In this document: positions 1 through 7,450 of the stretch, piece by piece
How the letters are laid out: each line of letters opens with the position of its first letter
Numbering within the stretch: the first letter of the stretch is position 1
Assembly: GCA_045531235.1 (NCBI GenBank)
Contig: JAZSDQ010000030.1
Span: forward strand, 1-34,613
Length of the DNA stretch: 34,613 nt
Direction of reading: 5' to 3'
Source: RGIG5579 sp045531235
Lineage (GTDB): Bacteria > Bacillota > Clostridia > Oscillospirales > SIG627
Position numbers and translations under genes: made by a program
Notes under the pieces: generated by a model
Told to the model about the DNA's origin: nothing
Seen by the model: the letters and a program-made list of their open reading frames with translations, nothing else
The model's database searches: none

Positions 1-782
1 TCCTGAAATTTTGTTTCTTTTATTTCATTTGACTCATCCGTAAGGATTGCAATTTGGGTTTTCTCGTTAGGATCTACCTTTGCATCTCGGTCAAGGTCGA
101 TCTTTGTATCCTCAGATAAATCAATCTTTGATTCTTCGGTAAAATCTGTCGATTCGGAGATTTTACCATTGTTGTCTACAAATTCAGAAGGAAGCTCAAT
201 GGCTGCAGTCGTATAGTTATTGGCTTTTTCTAAAGTTTCATCTTTTGCTTGCTGGATTTCTTCGGCAGTAAGACCGTTTTCATTATCGATGGGTTCAATG
301 ATAATTTCTTCAATAGGGGAGATTCGTTCTTCGATTATAACCTTTTCACCGTAAAGAGTTTTTACTTCTTGGTTTTCCAAAGAATGAATCATCTCTGCCG
401 CTTTTTTTGGAGCTGAGGGTTTAGAAAAAATAACGTCATCCTCTGTATCGTCCAATGAATCTGAGTTCATCTCGGGTTCGCCGACTTGTTTGTCATCCGG
501 CACATCTGATTCAGATATTTCAGCATCTGTAGTTGTTTTTTCGACAGAATTGTTTTTTTGATTGTCTGCTTCCGCTGCTGCCAGATGAGAAAAATAGGCT
601 TCTTTCAGCATCTTTGCAATGTGCTCGGGAGAGCCAAATGACTTTACAATAGTTTCTTCTTCAACTAATGTATTTGCCACTGTAAGCTTGCGTTCATAGA
701 AAGCTATTACCGTTTTTTTGTCATCTTCATTCAAAAAGTCCAATTGAAAGCTTAGTCTTTTAATAAAGGCGTTTCCGGTCAT
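1..782 (-). CDS. HAAS/DUF1700-domain protein, C-terminus cut by window edge
   Basis: The frame is open from an ATG at 782 to the left edge, giving 260 visible residues and no stop, so the gene is incomplete. Residues 1-65 match the HAAS (DUF1700) helical domain: FIKRL near the start, a pair of acidic residues, then ERKL and a GSPEHIAKML segment like the usual LGSPEEIAKEI. In known families this domain precedes membrane segments or partners a PadR regulator. After it comes a long acidic Ser/Thr/Asp/Glu-rich stretch (about 70-260) that looks disordered and includes three 8-residue repeats. No membrane segment is visible, though one could lie beyond the edge. GAGG lies 7 nt before the ATG. The gene is divergent from thyA. 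The domain call is fairly secure; the function is unknown. Confidence 0.7.
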   Translation of the reverse strand, partial: MTGNAFIKRLSFQLDFLNEDDKKTVIAFYERKLTVANTLVEEETIVKSFGSPEHIAKMLKEAYFSHLAAAEADNQKNNSVEKTTTDAEISESDVPDDKQVGEPEMNSDSLDDTEDDVIFSKPSAPKKAAEMIHSLENQEVKTLYGEKVIIEERISPIEEIIIEPIDNENGLTAEEIQQAKDETLEKANNYTTAAIELPSEFVDNNGKISESTDFTEESKIDLSEDTKIDLDRDAKVDPNEKTQIAILTDESNEIKETKFQ

Positions 783-811
783 TTCTTAACCTCATTTATT
801 GTAGTTATTAT

Positions 812-840
812 ATTATGACATACTTTTTAAAAAAAAGCAA
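812..840 (-). promoter_or_regulatory. Probable promoter of the HAAS-domain gene
   Basis: On the minus strand TTGCTT (840-835) and CATAAT (817-812) are separated by 17 bp. The spacing is ideal and the hexamers are moderate matches to the sigma-A consensus. An overlapping TATAAT at 812-807 is an alternative -10. Confidence 0.45.
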
Positions 841-868
841 TATGTGACCGATCTCCTTTTAAATATGG

Positions 869-897
869 TTGATTTATAATTAATGTTGTGGTAAAAT
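869..897 (+). promoter_or_regulatory. Probable sigma-A promoter of thyA-folA
   Basis: TTGATT (869-874) and TAAAAT (892-897) are 17 bp apart. Transcription would start about 15 bp before the thyA start codon, leaving a very short leader that still holds the AAAGGAG ribosome site. Confidence 0.6.
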
Positions 898-920
898 GTA
901 CGAAAGGAGTGTGATGTTTT

Positions 921-1766
921 GTGAGTTATGCAGATCATATTTTTATTCAAATGTGCCGTGATATTATTGATAATGGAACGGATACCAAAGGCGAACTTGT
1001 GCGCCCACACTGGGAAGATGGCGAAAAAGCATATACTGTGAAACGATTTGGTGTCGTAAACCGCTATGATCTTTCTAAGGAATTTCCTGCAATCACTCTG
1101 AGAAAAACCGCCTTGAAAAGCTGCGTTGCTGAGATTCTTTGGATTTGGCAGAAAAAGAGTAATCGAATTGATGAATTGCCTTCCCACATTTGGGACTCTT
1201 GGGCAGATGAGAATGGTACGATCGGAAAAGCGTACGGCTATCAGCTCGCTCAAAAATATAAGTTTAAGCATGGCACGATGGACCAGGTCGACAATGTTCT
1301 TTGGCAGCTGAAGAACACGCCTTATTCCCGTAGGATTATAACTAATCTTTATAATTTTGCGGATCTCTCTGAGATGGGCCTTGAGCCTTGCGCATACTCT
1401 ATGACTTTTAATGTTACTAAAGATTCTAACGGCGATCTTATCTTGAATTCTATTTTAAATCAGCGATCCAGTGATGTTTTGACTGCAAATAATTGGAATG
1501 TTGTTCAATACGCAGTATTGACACATATGTTTGCTCAGGTTTCAGGTATGAAAGCCGGAGAATTCGTACACGTGATTGCTGATGCGCATATTTATGATCG
1601 ACACATTCCTTTGGTTGAAGAATTGATTCAAAGAGAACCGCTTCCGGCACCTAAATTCTGGATCAATCCTGAAATTAAGAATTTTTATGATTTCACTGTT
1701 GATGATGTAAAGCTTCTGGACTATCAGACGCATGAGCAGATCAAAGGAATTCCCGTTGCGATTTAA
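921..1766 (+). CDS. thyA: Thymidylate synthase, Bacillus subtilis ThyA type
   Basis: This enzyme makes dTMP from dUMP with methylene-tetrahydrofolate, releasing dihydrofolate. The 281 residues carry the catalytic Cys157 in LEPCAYS, the phosphate-binding QRSSD (181-185), Asn193 and the DAHIYDRH block (His223, Tyr225). The residue after the catalytic Cys is not the His of the common PCH motif; B. subtilis ThyA (PCVYE, from memory) also differs there, and HIWDSW plus the WINPEIKNFYDFT block fit that branch. The start is GTG at 921, with AAGGAG ending 11 nt upstream; the nearby ATG at 913 is out of frame. folA follows after 9 nt, so the pair forms an operon in which FolA recycles the dihydrofolate product. 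Confidence 0.96.
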   Translation: MSYADHIFIQMCRDIIDNGTDTKGELVRPHWEDGEKAYTVKRFGVVNRYDLSKEFPAITLRKTALKSCVAEILWIWQKKSNRIDELPSHIWDSWADENGTIGKAYGYQLAQKYKFKHGTMDQVDNVLWQLKNTPYSRRIITNLYNFADLSEMGLEPCAYSMTFNVTKDSNGDLILNSILNQRSSDVLTANNWNVVQYAVLTHMFAQVSGMKAGEFVHVIADAHIYDRHIPLVEELIQREPLPAPKFWINPEIKNFYDFTVDDVKLLDYQTHEQIKGIPVAI

Positions 1767-1775
1767 GGAGTAATA

Positions 1776-2276
1776 ATGAATTTAGTAGTTGCTGTCGATA
1801 CCTCTTGGGGAATTGGAAAAGACAATGACTTGTTATACCATATTCCGGAGGATATGAGATTTTTTCGTGAGCTCACCACTTCAAATTATGTCATTTGCGG
1901 TAGGAAAACTTTAGTAAGCTTTCCCGATTCCAAACCTTTGCCAAACCGAACTCACTTTGTTTTGACAAGCGGGGATATGGACGCGGGAGAGAACCTTGTT
2001 GTGGTCCATAACATAGAAGAGTTGGAAAAAGCTGTTGCTTCGTTAGAAGAGGATCGCGTTTTTGTGATTGGCGGCGAAACGGTATATCGTCAGCTCTACA
2101 AGAAATGCAAAAAAGCCTATGTTACTAAAATTTTTTGTAATGAAAAAGAAGCAGATGTCTTTTTTCCAAATTTGGATCTTGACCCCGATTTTAAACTTGT
2201 GGAAGAAGGGGATATACAGGTTTCAAAAAACGGAAAGCGTTTTGTATTTTTAACTTATGAGAATATTGCTTTATAA
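1776..2276 (+). CDS. folA: Dihydrofolate reductase
   Basis: It reduces dihydrofolate to tetrahydrofolate with NADPH and so replenishes the cofactor that ThyA oxidises. It has 166 residues, normal for the family. The N-terminus NLVVAVDTSWGIGKDNDLL is diagnostic; Asp27-like acid and helix follow in IPEDMRFFRELT, then the cofactor segment VICGRKTLVSFP, where Cys replaces the more usual Met. The later block FVIGGETVYRQL is the NADPH-binding glycine motif. AAGGAG overlaps the thyA stop, and the ATG lies 9 nt after that stop, so translation is probably coupled. A strong terminator follows immediately. Confidence 0.96.
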   Translation: MNLVVAVDTSWGIGKDNDLLYHIPEDMRFFRELTTSNYVICGRKTLVSFPDSKPLPNRTHFVLTSGDMDAGENLVVVHNIEELEKAVASLEEDRVFVIGGETVYRQLYKKCKKAYVTKIFCNEKEADVFFPNLDLDPDFKLVEEGDIQVSKNGKRFVFLTYENIAL

Positions 2277-2280
2277 AAAA

Positions 2281-2309
2281 GAATTCGGCCTTGGCCGAAT
2301 TCTTTTTTT
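2281..2309 (+). terminator. Terminator of thyA-folA
   Basis: GAATTCGGCC and GGCCGAATTC form a perfect 10-bp stem around TT, followed by seven T. It starts 5 nt after the folA stop. Confidence 0.93.
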
Positions 2310-2330
2310 GTTTTTACAAATGATATCATT

Positions 2331-3002
2331 ATGATAACTTATATTTTTCGCTTTATAATCGTTTATTTTATTATGATATTCTCAATGCGTTTTCTGGGAA
2401 AAAGGCAGATAGGGCAGATGGAAATGTCAGAGTTAATAGCAGCCTTTTTTCTCTCTGAACTTGCTGTAACTCTGGTGACTGATCAAAGCATTCCCTTTTT
2501 TCGCGGAGTTGTTTTAATTGCTATATTAATTTCTCTTGAAATTACAGTTTCGTTTTTGGCAATCAAAATTCCGATAATGAAAAAAATATTTGAGTTTTCA
2601 CCGGATTTTTTAATTAAAGACGGTGTGATTGCTAAAAAGGAATTATTAAAGAATCGTGTTACCTTAGACGAGCTTTTCAGTATGTTGCGGCAGTGTGGAT
2701 ATTACGATATTAATTCTGTTCGCTTTGCTATCTTGGAGCCAAACGGACAGCTTAGTGTCGTTCCGTTTGCGAAATTTGATACGCCAACACTCAGCGATTT
2801 GAATATTGAGAGTAATGAAATCGGCTATTCCGTAGCCGTCATTGACGATGGCAAGATCAATGATAAAGCTCTTCATTTGATCGGAAAAAATCGGCGCTGG
2901 CTTATGGATGAATTAAGAAAGAAAAAGGTTCATAGTATTGATGATGTTTTTGTAATGGCTGCAAATTTTAACGGCGAAATCAAGCTTTTTTCTAAAAAAT
3001 AA
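2331..3002 (+). CDS. DUF421 (YetF/YdfR-like) membrane protein
   Basis: The 223 residues match the DUF421 family. Three hydrophobic segments occupy about residues 1-22, 35-52 and 58-80, with the signature RFLGKRQIGQMEMSELI between the first two. A soluble alpha/beta domain follows (about 90-223), including the typical FLIKDGVI and LDELFSMLRQCGYYDINSVRFAILEPNGQLSV segment. Family members sit in the cytoplasmic membrane; some occur in spore-formers and are linked to spore membrane properties, but the molecular activity is unknown. No good ribosome site precedes the ATG, yet the family N-terminus starts here. The gene ends 2 bp from a convergent gene with no hairpin between. Confidence 0.9.
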   Translation: MITYIFRFIIVYFIMIFSMRFLGKRQIGQMEMSELIAAFFLSELAVTLVTDQSIPFFRGVVLIAILISLEITVSFLAIKIPIMKKIFEFSPDFLIKDGVIAKKELLKNRVTLDELFSMLRQCGYYDINSVRFAILEPNGQLSVVPFAKFDTPTLSDLNIESNEIGYSVAVIDDGKINDKALHLIGKNRRWLMDELRKKKVHSIDDVFVMAANFNGEIKLFSKK

Positions 3003-3004
3003 AA

Positions 3005-3331
3005 CTATTTCAATAGTATTTCAGCGTTTTGGTATACTGTTCCCGGTAAGTTTAATATCCTTAAGTAATGATATATTTCGTCTTTATTTATCGCTGAATT
3101 ATTATCTATCAGCACCATAAGTTCGCTGATCGCAGCTTTGCCGCTGCATCTTTGTCTGGCAGTAGCGATCAACTCTAAAATTTCTATTGCTTCAATTTCA
3201 CTTTTCTCCTTTAAATTGACAATGAGCGGAAGACTTGTCTTGAATTTTCTGTAAAAGAAAAAATCGCATAAATGAATTGCTATCAGCACTATGCCGATCA
3301 GTGAAAAAAATGAAAGAATTATTTCGGTCAT
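3005..3331 (-). CDS. Small single-span membrane protein, unknown function
   Basis: I do not recognise this 108-residue protein. Residues 4-25 are hydrophobic and form one membrane span; the remaining 80 or so residues are charged and probably cytoplasmic, with a predicted helical stretch containing the acidic EKSEIEAIEILELI run. The ATG at 3331 was chosen because AGGAGG lies 6 nt upstream; an in-frame TTG at 3346 would place that site inside the gene. It is convergent with the DUF421 gene, only 2 bp away. It follows the lipoprotein gene on the same strand but has a terminator and its own promoter between. Confidence 0.7.
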   Translation of the reverse strand: MTEIILSFFSLIGIVLIAIHLCDFFFYRKFKTSLPLIVNLKEKSEIEAIEILELIATARQRCSGKAAISELMVLIDNNSAINKDEIYHYLRILNLPGTVYQNAEILLK

Positions 3332-3349
3332 ATCATCCCTCCTCAATGT

Positions 3350-3378
3350 ATTATATGCAAACGTGGTGAAAATGAAAA
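3350..3378 (-). promoter_or_regulatory. Possible promoter of the small membrane protein gene
   Basis: TATAAT (3355-3350) lies 17 bp from TTTTCA (3378-3373). The -35 is a partial match and overlaps the arm of the upstream gene's terminator. Confidence 0.42.
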
Positions 3379-3400
3379 AAAGCAGGGAAACCTGCTTTTT
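3377..3400 (-). terminator. Terminator of the metallo-hydrolase lipoprotein gene
   Basis: AAAAAGCAGG and CCTGCTTTTT pair around a 4-nt loop, and on the minus strand the stem is followed by further T. The hairpin overlaps the stop codon at 3401-3399. Confidence 0.82.
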
Positions 3401-4217
3401 ACTGCTTTATTGAAAGGGTTTGGCCGTCACACGTGATCGATACCGTGCCATATCGTGTTTCATAGCAAGCAATTTTATTATGATCTAAAAGTGTGAGAAG
3501 CTTTTCATCTGCCGGATTTTTTTCCGAGTCAGTGATAACTACGTTTCTACAAGATAGACTTTCCAGAATTTCGTCATAGCGTTTTAAATAGCTACCGTGG
3601 TGTGGTAATTTCACCAAATCAAATTTGCCCGGATCTTCAATAAGAATTTCATCCATTCGTTCATTCATGGCATCGCCGCAAAATAAAAATGAAATATTCT
3701 TATATTTCATAGCAACAACTAGGGACGCGTTGTTATCTTCTTTCTTTTCGTAGGATGCTTTTTTTGGAACACTGATGGTAAAAGCAAGATCTCCGATCGC
3801 GAATTCTGTATCATTTTCCAGTTTATTTACCGAGATGCTTTTTTTCTCTGCTGCAGCATGATAATTAATATATTCATCACGATCGGAAATAAAGGAAGAT
3901 TCCACGACTTTTTCGACATTGTAAGTTGAAATGATCTTTTTAGCACCACCGATATGATCTTTATCATAATGGGAGAGGATCAAACAGTCAATTTTTTGAA
4001 TGCCATTTGCTTTAAGATATGTTTCAATGGTCGGGAGATTTTCTTCTTCGCCCGTATCTATCATAATTGTGCTTACGCTATTTTTGATAACAATGCAATC
4101 GGCTTTTCCGATATCAAGCACATCGATTGTAAGATCATTTTTTAATTCCGTTGCACAGGAAGGCAACACAGATAATACGAAAATGAATATCAAAATTAAA
4201 TATATAAGTCTTTTCAT
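3399..4217 (-). CDS. ComEC-like metallo-beta-lactamase-fold lipoprotein
   Basis: A signal peptide (1-20) ends in the lipobox LPSC with Cys21, so the protein should be lipid-anchored outside the cell. The remaining 250 residues form a metallo-beta-lactamase fold: MIDTGEE, then SHYDKDHIGG (His83, Asp85, Asp87, His88), FCGDA (Asp182) and KLPHHGS (His206-His207). This pattern is that of the stand-alone hydrolase domain found at the C-terminus of ComEC/Rec2, not of true beta-lactamases. Free secreted versions may cleave phosphodiesters, but the substrate is unknown. The ribosome site is weak. Its terminator overlaps the stop codon. Confidence 0.87.
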   Translation of the reverse strand: MKRLIYLILIFIFVLSVLPSCATELKNDLTIDVLDIGKADCIVIKNSVSTIMIDTGEEENLPTIETYLKANGIQKIDCLILSHYDKDHIGGAKKIISTYNVEKVVESSFISDRDEYINYHAAAEKKSISVNKLENDTEFAIGDLAFTISVPKKASYEKKEDNNASLVVAMKYKNISFLFCGDAMNERMDEILIEDPGKFDLVKLPHHGSYLKRYDEILESLSCRNVVITDSEKNPADEKLLTLLDHNKIACYETRYGTVSITCDGQTLSIKQ

Positions 4218-4381
4218 ATCATTTAAAATATAAATCTTTTAGTAGATTTACGAATATCAGATTTTTGTAATACGGTTGATAAAAGCAGTCGTGGATGAAG
4301 GTGGACATTCGGGGAAGATAACTAAAAAAATTCTCCCACATTGGAATTTTAACATAGAAAAAAACGTTTTGCAATGTAAAC

Positions 4382-4410
4382 TTGAATTTTTCTTTCCTTT
4401 TTGTTATAAT
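4382..4410 (+). promoter_or_regulatory. Probable sigma-A promoter of the YgjP/YgiQ pair
   Basis: TTGAAT (4382-4387) is 17 bp from a perfect TATAAT (4405-4410). The predicted transcript starts just before the GGAGG ribosome site at 4417-4421. The rest of the 210-bp gap from 4218 shows nothing else I can name. Confidence 0.72.
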
Positions 4411-4427
4411 CGCATTGGAGGAATTGT

Positions 4428-4964
4428 ATGGATTACAAGCTGATCAGAACCGGCCGAAAAACGTTGGCTATGGAAATTAAAAGTGATGGTACTCTTTTAG
4501 TGAGGGCACCATATTTTGTATCTAAACGAAGAATTGAAAAAATTCTTGATTCAAAATCTCGTTGGATACATAACACAATAGCTAAGATGCAACAAAAAGA
4601 GAAGCCGCGCTTCTTATCTAAAGAAGAGGCGAAAACGCTTCAAAGAATAGCGAATGCATCCTTTCTGCCGCGTTTAAGTTATTTTTCAGAAAAATTTGAT
4701 CTTCCGTTTGAAAAGCTGACTGTAACTTCTGCAAGAACCCGCTTTGGAAGTTGTAGTCCGAAAAACTACATTTCCTTATCATATTTTCTTGCCACATATC
4801 CACAAGAAGCCATTGACTATGTAATGCTTCATGAATTGTGTCATACAAAAGAGCATAATCATTCAGCAAAATTTTATCATTTGCTTAATGGATTCATGCC
4901 TGATTGGAAGGAGCGCAAAAAACTTTTGGATCAGCCGATGCCGATAGTTAAAAGCGAAGAATAA
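4428..4964 (+). CDS. YgjP-like (DUF45) zinc metallopeptidase
   Basis: The protein has 178 residues. The zinc site is in LHELCHTKEHNHSAKFY: His135, Glu136, His139 and His145, the HExxH pattern of the YgjP/WLM-like family, preceded by the typical TRFGSCSPKNYISLSYFLATYP segment. No signal peptide is visible, so it is cytoplasmic. Substrates of bacterial YgjP proteins are not established. GGAGG lies 6 nt before the ATG. The YgiQ-type gene starts one base after its stop codon, implying co-transcription and coupled translation. Confidence 0.91.
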   Translation: MDYKLIRTGRKTLAMEIKSDGTLLVRAPYFVSKRRIEKILDSKSRWIHNTIAKMQQKEKPRFLSKEEAKTLQRIANASFLPRLSYFSEKFDLPFEKLTVTSARTRFGSCSPKNYISLSYFLATYPQEAIDYVMLHELCHTKEHNHSAKFYHLLNGFMPDWKERKKLLDQPMPIVKSEE

Positions 4965-4965
4965 A

Positions 4966-6864
4966 ATGTCTTTTTTACCTATAACAAGACGTGGAATGCT
5001 GGATCGTGGTTGGAGTGAACCGGATATCGTGATTGTCAGCGGTGATGCTTATGTAGATCATCCCAGCTTTGGTACCGCGATCATATCCCGTGTATTGGAA
5101 GCCGAGGGCTTTTCCGTTTGCATCATTCCGCAACCGCAAGGTGTAGAGGATATAGCAAGATTTGGTCGTCCCAAGCTCGCGTTTTATGTAAATGGTGGCA
5201 ATATTGATCCTATGGTTGCTCATTATACTGTTGCGAAACGACGCCGTGAAAAGGATCTATATTCACCGGGTGGTGCTACGGGAAAACGGCCTGATCGTGC
5301 TACGGCCACATATTGCAGCTATATTCGTTCTATTTATGGAGATGTACCTATCGCCATTGGAGGGATTGAAGCCTCTTTGCGGCGCTTTGCTCATTATGAT
5401 TATTGGGATAATACGATTCATCCCTCAATACTTATTGAGAGCGGTGCAGACATTTTGATGTATGGAATGGGGGAGAAACAAGCGGTAGAAATTGCAATGA
5501 GACTTGCATCAGGCGATAGCATTTCTCAAATCAATAATGTTCTTGGTACATGTGTTTTGCAGGGCAAGGATCAAATTGATTTCTCCGCATGTGTTGAGTG
5601 TCCCTCTTTTGAAAGTGTTAAGCCGCAGACGGAAGAAGGCTTTAAAAACTACGCGATTTCGTGCCGTATTCAACAAGACGAGCACGACTATATACGTGGG
5701 AGAGCTGTAGTTCAAAAACACAAGAACGCCTATCTGTATCAAAATAGACCTATGCCTCCGCTTACTCAGAATGAGCTTGATCGTGTATTTGATTTGCCGT
5801 ATGAACGGAACTATCACCCTTCGTACGAGGAGCTGGGCGGTGTTCCTGCCATTGAGGAAGTTAAGTTTTCGATCAATCATAACAGAGGTTGTTTCGGTGC
5901 TTGCAATTTTTGTGCTATCGCTTATCACCAAGGACGCTATATTTCTTGCCGAAGTGAAGAGTCTATTCTTCGTGAGGCAAAACGGTTAACAGAAAGCCCT
6001 GATTTTAAAGGGTATATTCACGATGTTGGTGGCCCAACTGCAAACTTTCGTTCCCCCTCATGTGACCAACAAAGGAAGAGTGGAATGTGTAAGGGTAAAA
6101 AATGCTTGGCACCCTCGCCGTGTAAGAATCTCAAGATTGATCATAGCGAATATCTGTCAATTCTGCAGAAACTCTGTGAATTGCCAAAGGTAAAAAAAGT
6201 TTTCATTCGTTCGGGAATTCGTTTTGATTATCTCCTTTGTGATAAAGACGAAACATTTTTCAAGGAACTTGTCAGAAATCATGTCAGCGGACAACTTAAG
6301 GTAGCGCCTGAACATTGCTCCGATCCTGTTCTTGCTGCTATGGGTAAACCGTCTTTCTTCGTGTATCGTCGGTTTCAGAAGCGGTTTTATGAATTAACTA
6401 AGTCCATTGGCAAAAAGCAGTACCTTGTTCCATATCTAATGTCATCACATCCGGGAAGTACACTCAATGATGCTATTGAACTGGCTCTTTTTTTGAAAAA
6501 GGAAAAAATGCACCCCGAGCAAGTTCAGGATTTTTATCCTACGCCGGGGACTGTTTCAACTTGTATGTACTACACCGGTCTTAATCCGTATACATTGAAA
6601 AAAATATATGTGGCGAGAAGTAAGGAGGAAAAAGCGGCGCAACGCGCTCTCCTACAGTGGTATCTTCCGAAAAACAGAAAGCAAATAGCAAAGTGCCTTG
6701 TTGATCTTGGTCGAAGTGATTTGATCGGTTTCGGAGAAAACTGTTTAATACCTCCTGAAAACAGAGGAATATCTAAAAGTATTACTGCTATTGAAGATAG
6801 AAAAATAAAGAAAAAGAAGACCTCATTAACGAAACATTTAAAAAAGAAAAAAATGAAAAAATGA
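4966..6864 (+). CDS. YgiQ family radical SAM protein (UPF0313)
   Basis: The 632 residues fit the YgiQ family: N-terminal SFLPITRRGMLDRGWSEPDIV, a B12-binding-like Rossmann region (about 15-200), then the iron-sulfur motif Cys309-x3-Cys313-x2-Cys316 in RGCFGACNFCAI, which binds the [4Fe-4S] cluster that cleaves S-adenosylmethionine. The segment around SPSCDQQRKSGMCKGKKCLAPSPC adds a second Cys cluster, also seen in the family. The C-terminus is an unusually basic Lys-rich tail. The reaction catalysed is unknown. The start codon follows the YgjP-like stop by one base, with no separate promoter. Confidence 0.93.
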   Translation: MSFLPITRRGMLDRGWSEPDIVIVSGDAYVDHPSFGTAIISRVLEAEGFSVCIIPQPQGVEDIARFGRPKLAFYVNGGNIDPMVAHYTVAKRRREKDLYSPGGATGKRPDRATATYCSYIRSIYGDVPIAIGGIEASLRRFAHYDYWDNTIHPSILIESGADILMYGMGEKQAVEIAMRLASGDSISQINNVLGTCVLQGKDQIDFSACVECPSFESVKPQTEEGFKNYAISCRIQQDEHDYIRGRAVVQKHKNAYLYQNRPMPPLTQNELDRVFDLPYERNYHPSYEELGGVPAIEEVKFSINHNRGCFGACNFCAIAYHQGRYISCRSEESILREAKRLTESPDFKGYIHDVGGPTANFRSPSCDQQRKSGMCKGKKCLAPSPCKNLKIDHSEYLSILQKLCELPKVKKVFIRSGIRFDYLLCDKDETFFKELVRNHVSGQLKVAPEHCSDPVLAAMGKPSFFVYRRFQKRFYELTKSIGKKQYLVPYLMSSHPGSTLNDAIELALFLKKEKMHPEQVQDFYPTPGTVSTCMYYTGLNPYTLKKIYVARSKEEKAAQRALLQWYLPKNRKQIAKCLVDLGRSDLIGFGENCLIPPENRGISKSITAIEDRKIKKKKTSLTKHLKKKKMKK

Positions 6865-6886
6865 GCATCATTGATGCTCATTTTTA
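6861..6886. terminator. Bidirectional terminator between ygiQ-like gene and maf
   Basis: ATGAGCATC and GATGCTCAT pair around ATT, flanked by A on the left and T on the right, so it can act in both directions. It covers the stop of the radical SAM gene and lies against the stop of maf. Confidence 0.85.
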
Positions 6887-7450
6887 TTCTATCTGCTGTA
6901 AAAGATCTTTGATCTCTCGTTTTAATCTAGCAATTGGGAGACCAACGATGTTGCTGTAATCTCCCTCTATTTTTTCGACCAGCAAAGCCCCCAACCCTTG
7001 AATGGCATAAGCACCCGCTTTTCCCATTGGTTCCTTGCTTTGAATATATTCATCAATTTCTTCTTTCTCCAATTTGAAAAAAGTAACATAACTTTCTTCG
7101 GCAAAACAAGTTGTTTGTTCGCCGATTGAAATGCAACACCCGGTGATTACTTTATGGGTCTTTCCGGATAGGGTGGAAAGCATTTCTCTTGCGTCATTTT
7201 CATCCTTTGGTTTTCCGAATAGCTTGCCGTCGCAAATAACGACTGTATCAGCTGCGATAATAAGATCGTTGGGGTATTTGCTTGCTATCAGATCAGCTTT
7301 AGTTGCTGCAAGATACATCGGTGCAAATTCAACGCCTATATCATCCGGAAGTGTTTCATCAATGTCTGCTGGAATGATTTCAAATTTATTATAAAGCTTA
7401 CTTAATAGTTCTTTTCTTCTTGGTGAGGCGGACGCTAATACAATTTTCAT
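6884..7450 (-). CDS. maf: Maf-like nucleoside triphosphate pyrophosphatase
   Basis: Maf proteins hydrolyse non-canonical or modified nucleotides to monophosphates and affect septum formation in Bacillus. This 188-residue protein shows the family start IVLASASPRRKELL (Ser6-Arg12), the catalytic AADTVV with Asp68, and the GKTHKVITG block. I chose ATG at 7450; an in-frame TTG at 7453 is also possible. The ATG shares its A with the stop of the upstream membrane protein gene (TGATG), so translation is coupled. AAAGGA lies 8 nt before the ATG. Confidence 0.94.
   Translation of the reverse strand: MKIVLASASPRRKELLSKLYNKFEIIPADIDETLPDDIGVEFAPMYLAATKADLIASKYPNDLIIAADTVVICDGKLFGKPKDENDAREMLSTLSGKTHKVITGCCISIGEQTTCFAEESYVTFFKLEKEEIDEYIQSKEPMGKAGAYAIQGLGALLVEKIEGDYSNIVGLPIARLKREIKDLLQQIE

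Noticed and set aside
4218..4427. A remnant of a coding region in the gap before the YgjP-like gene (an open stretch from about 4270)
   Set aside because: A short open frame gives a sequence with no family I recognise, and no ribosome site precedes it. It may be chance.
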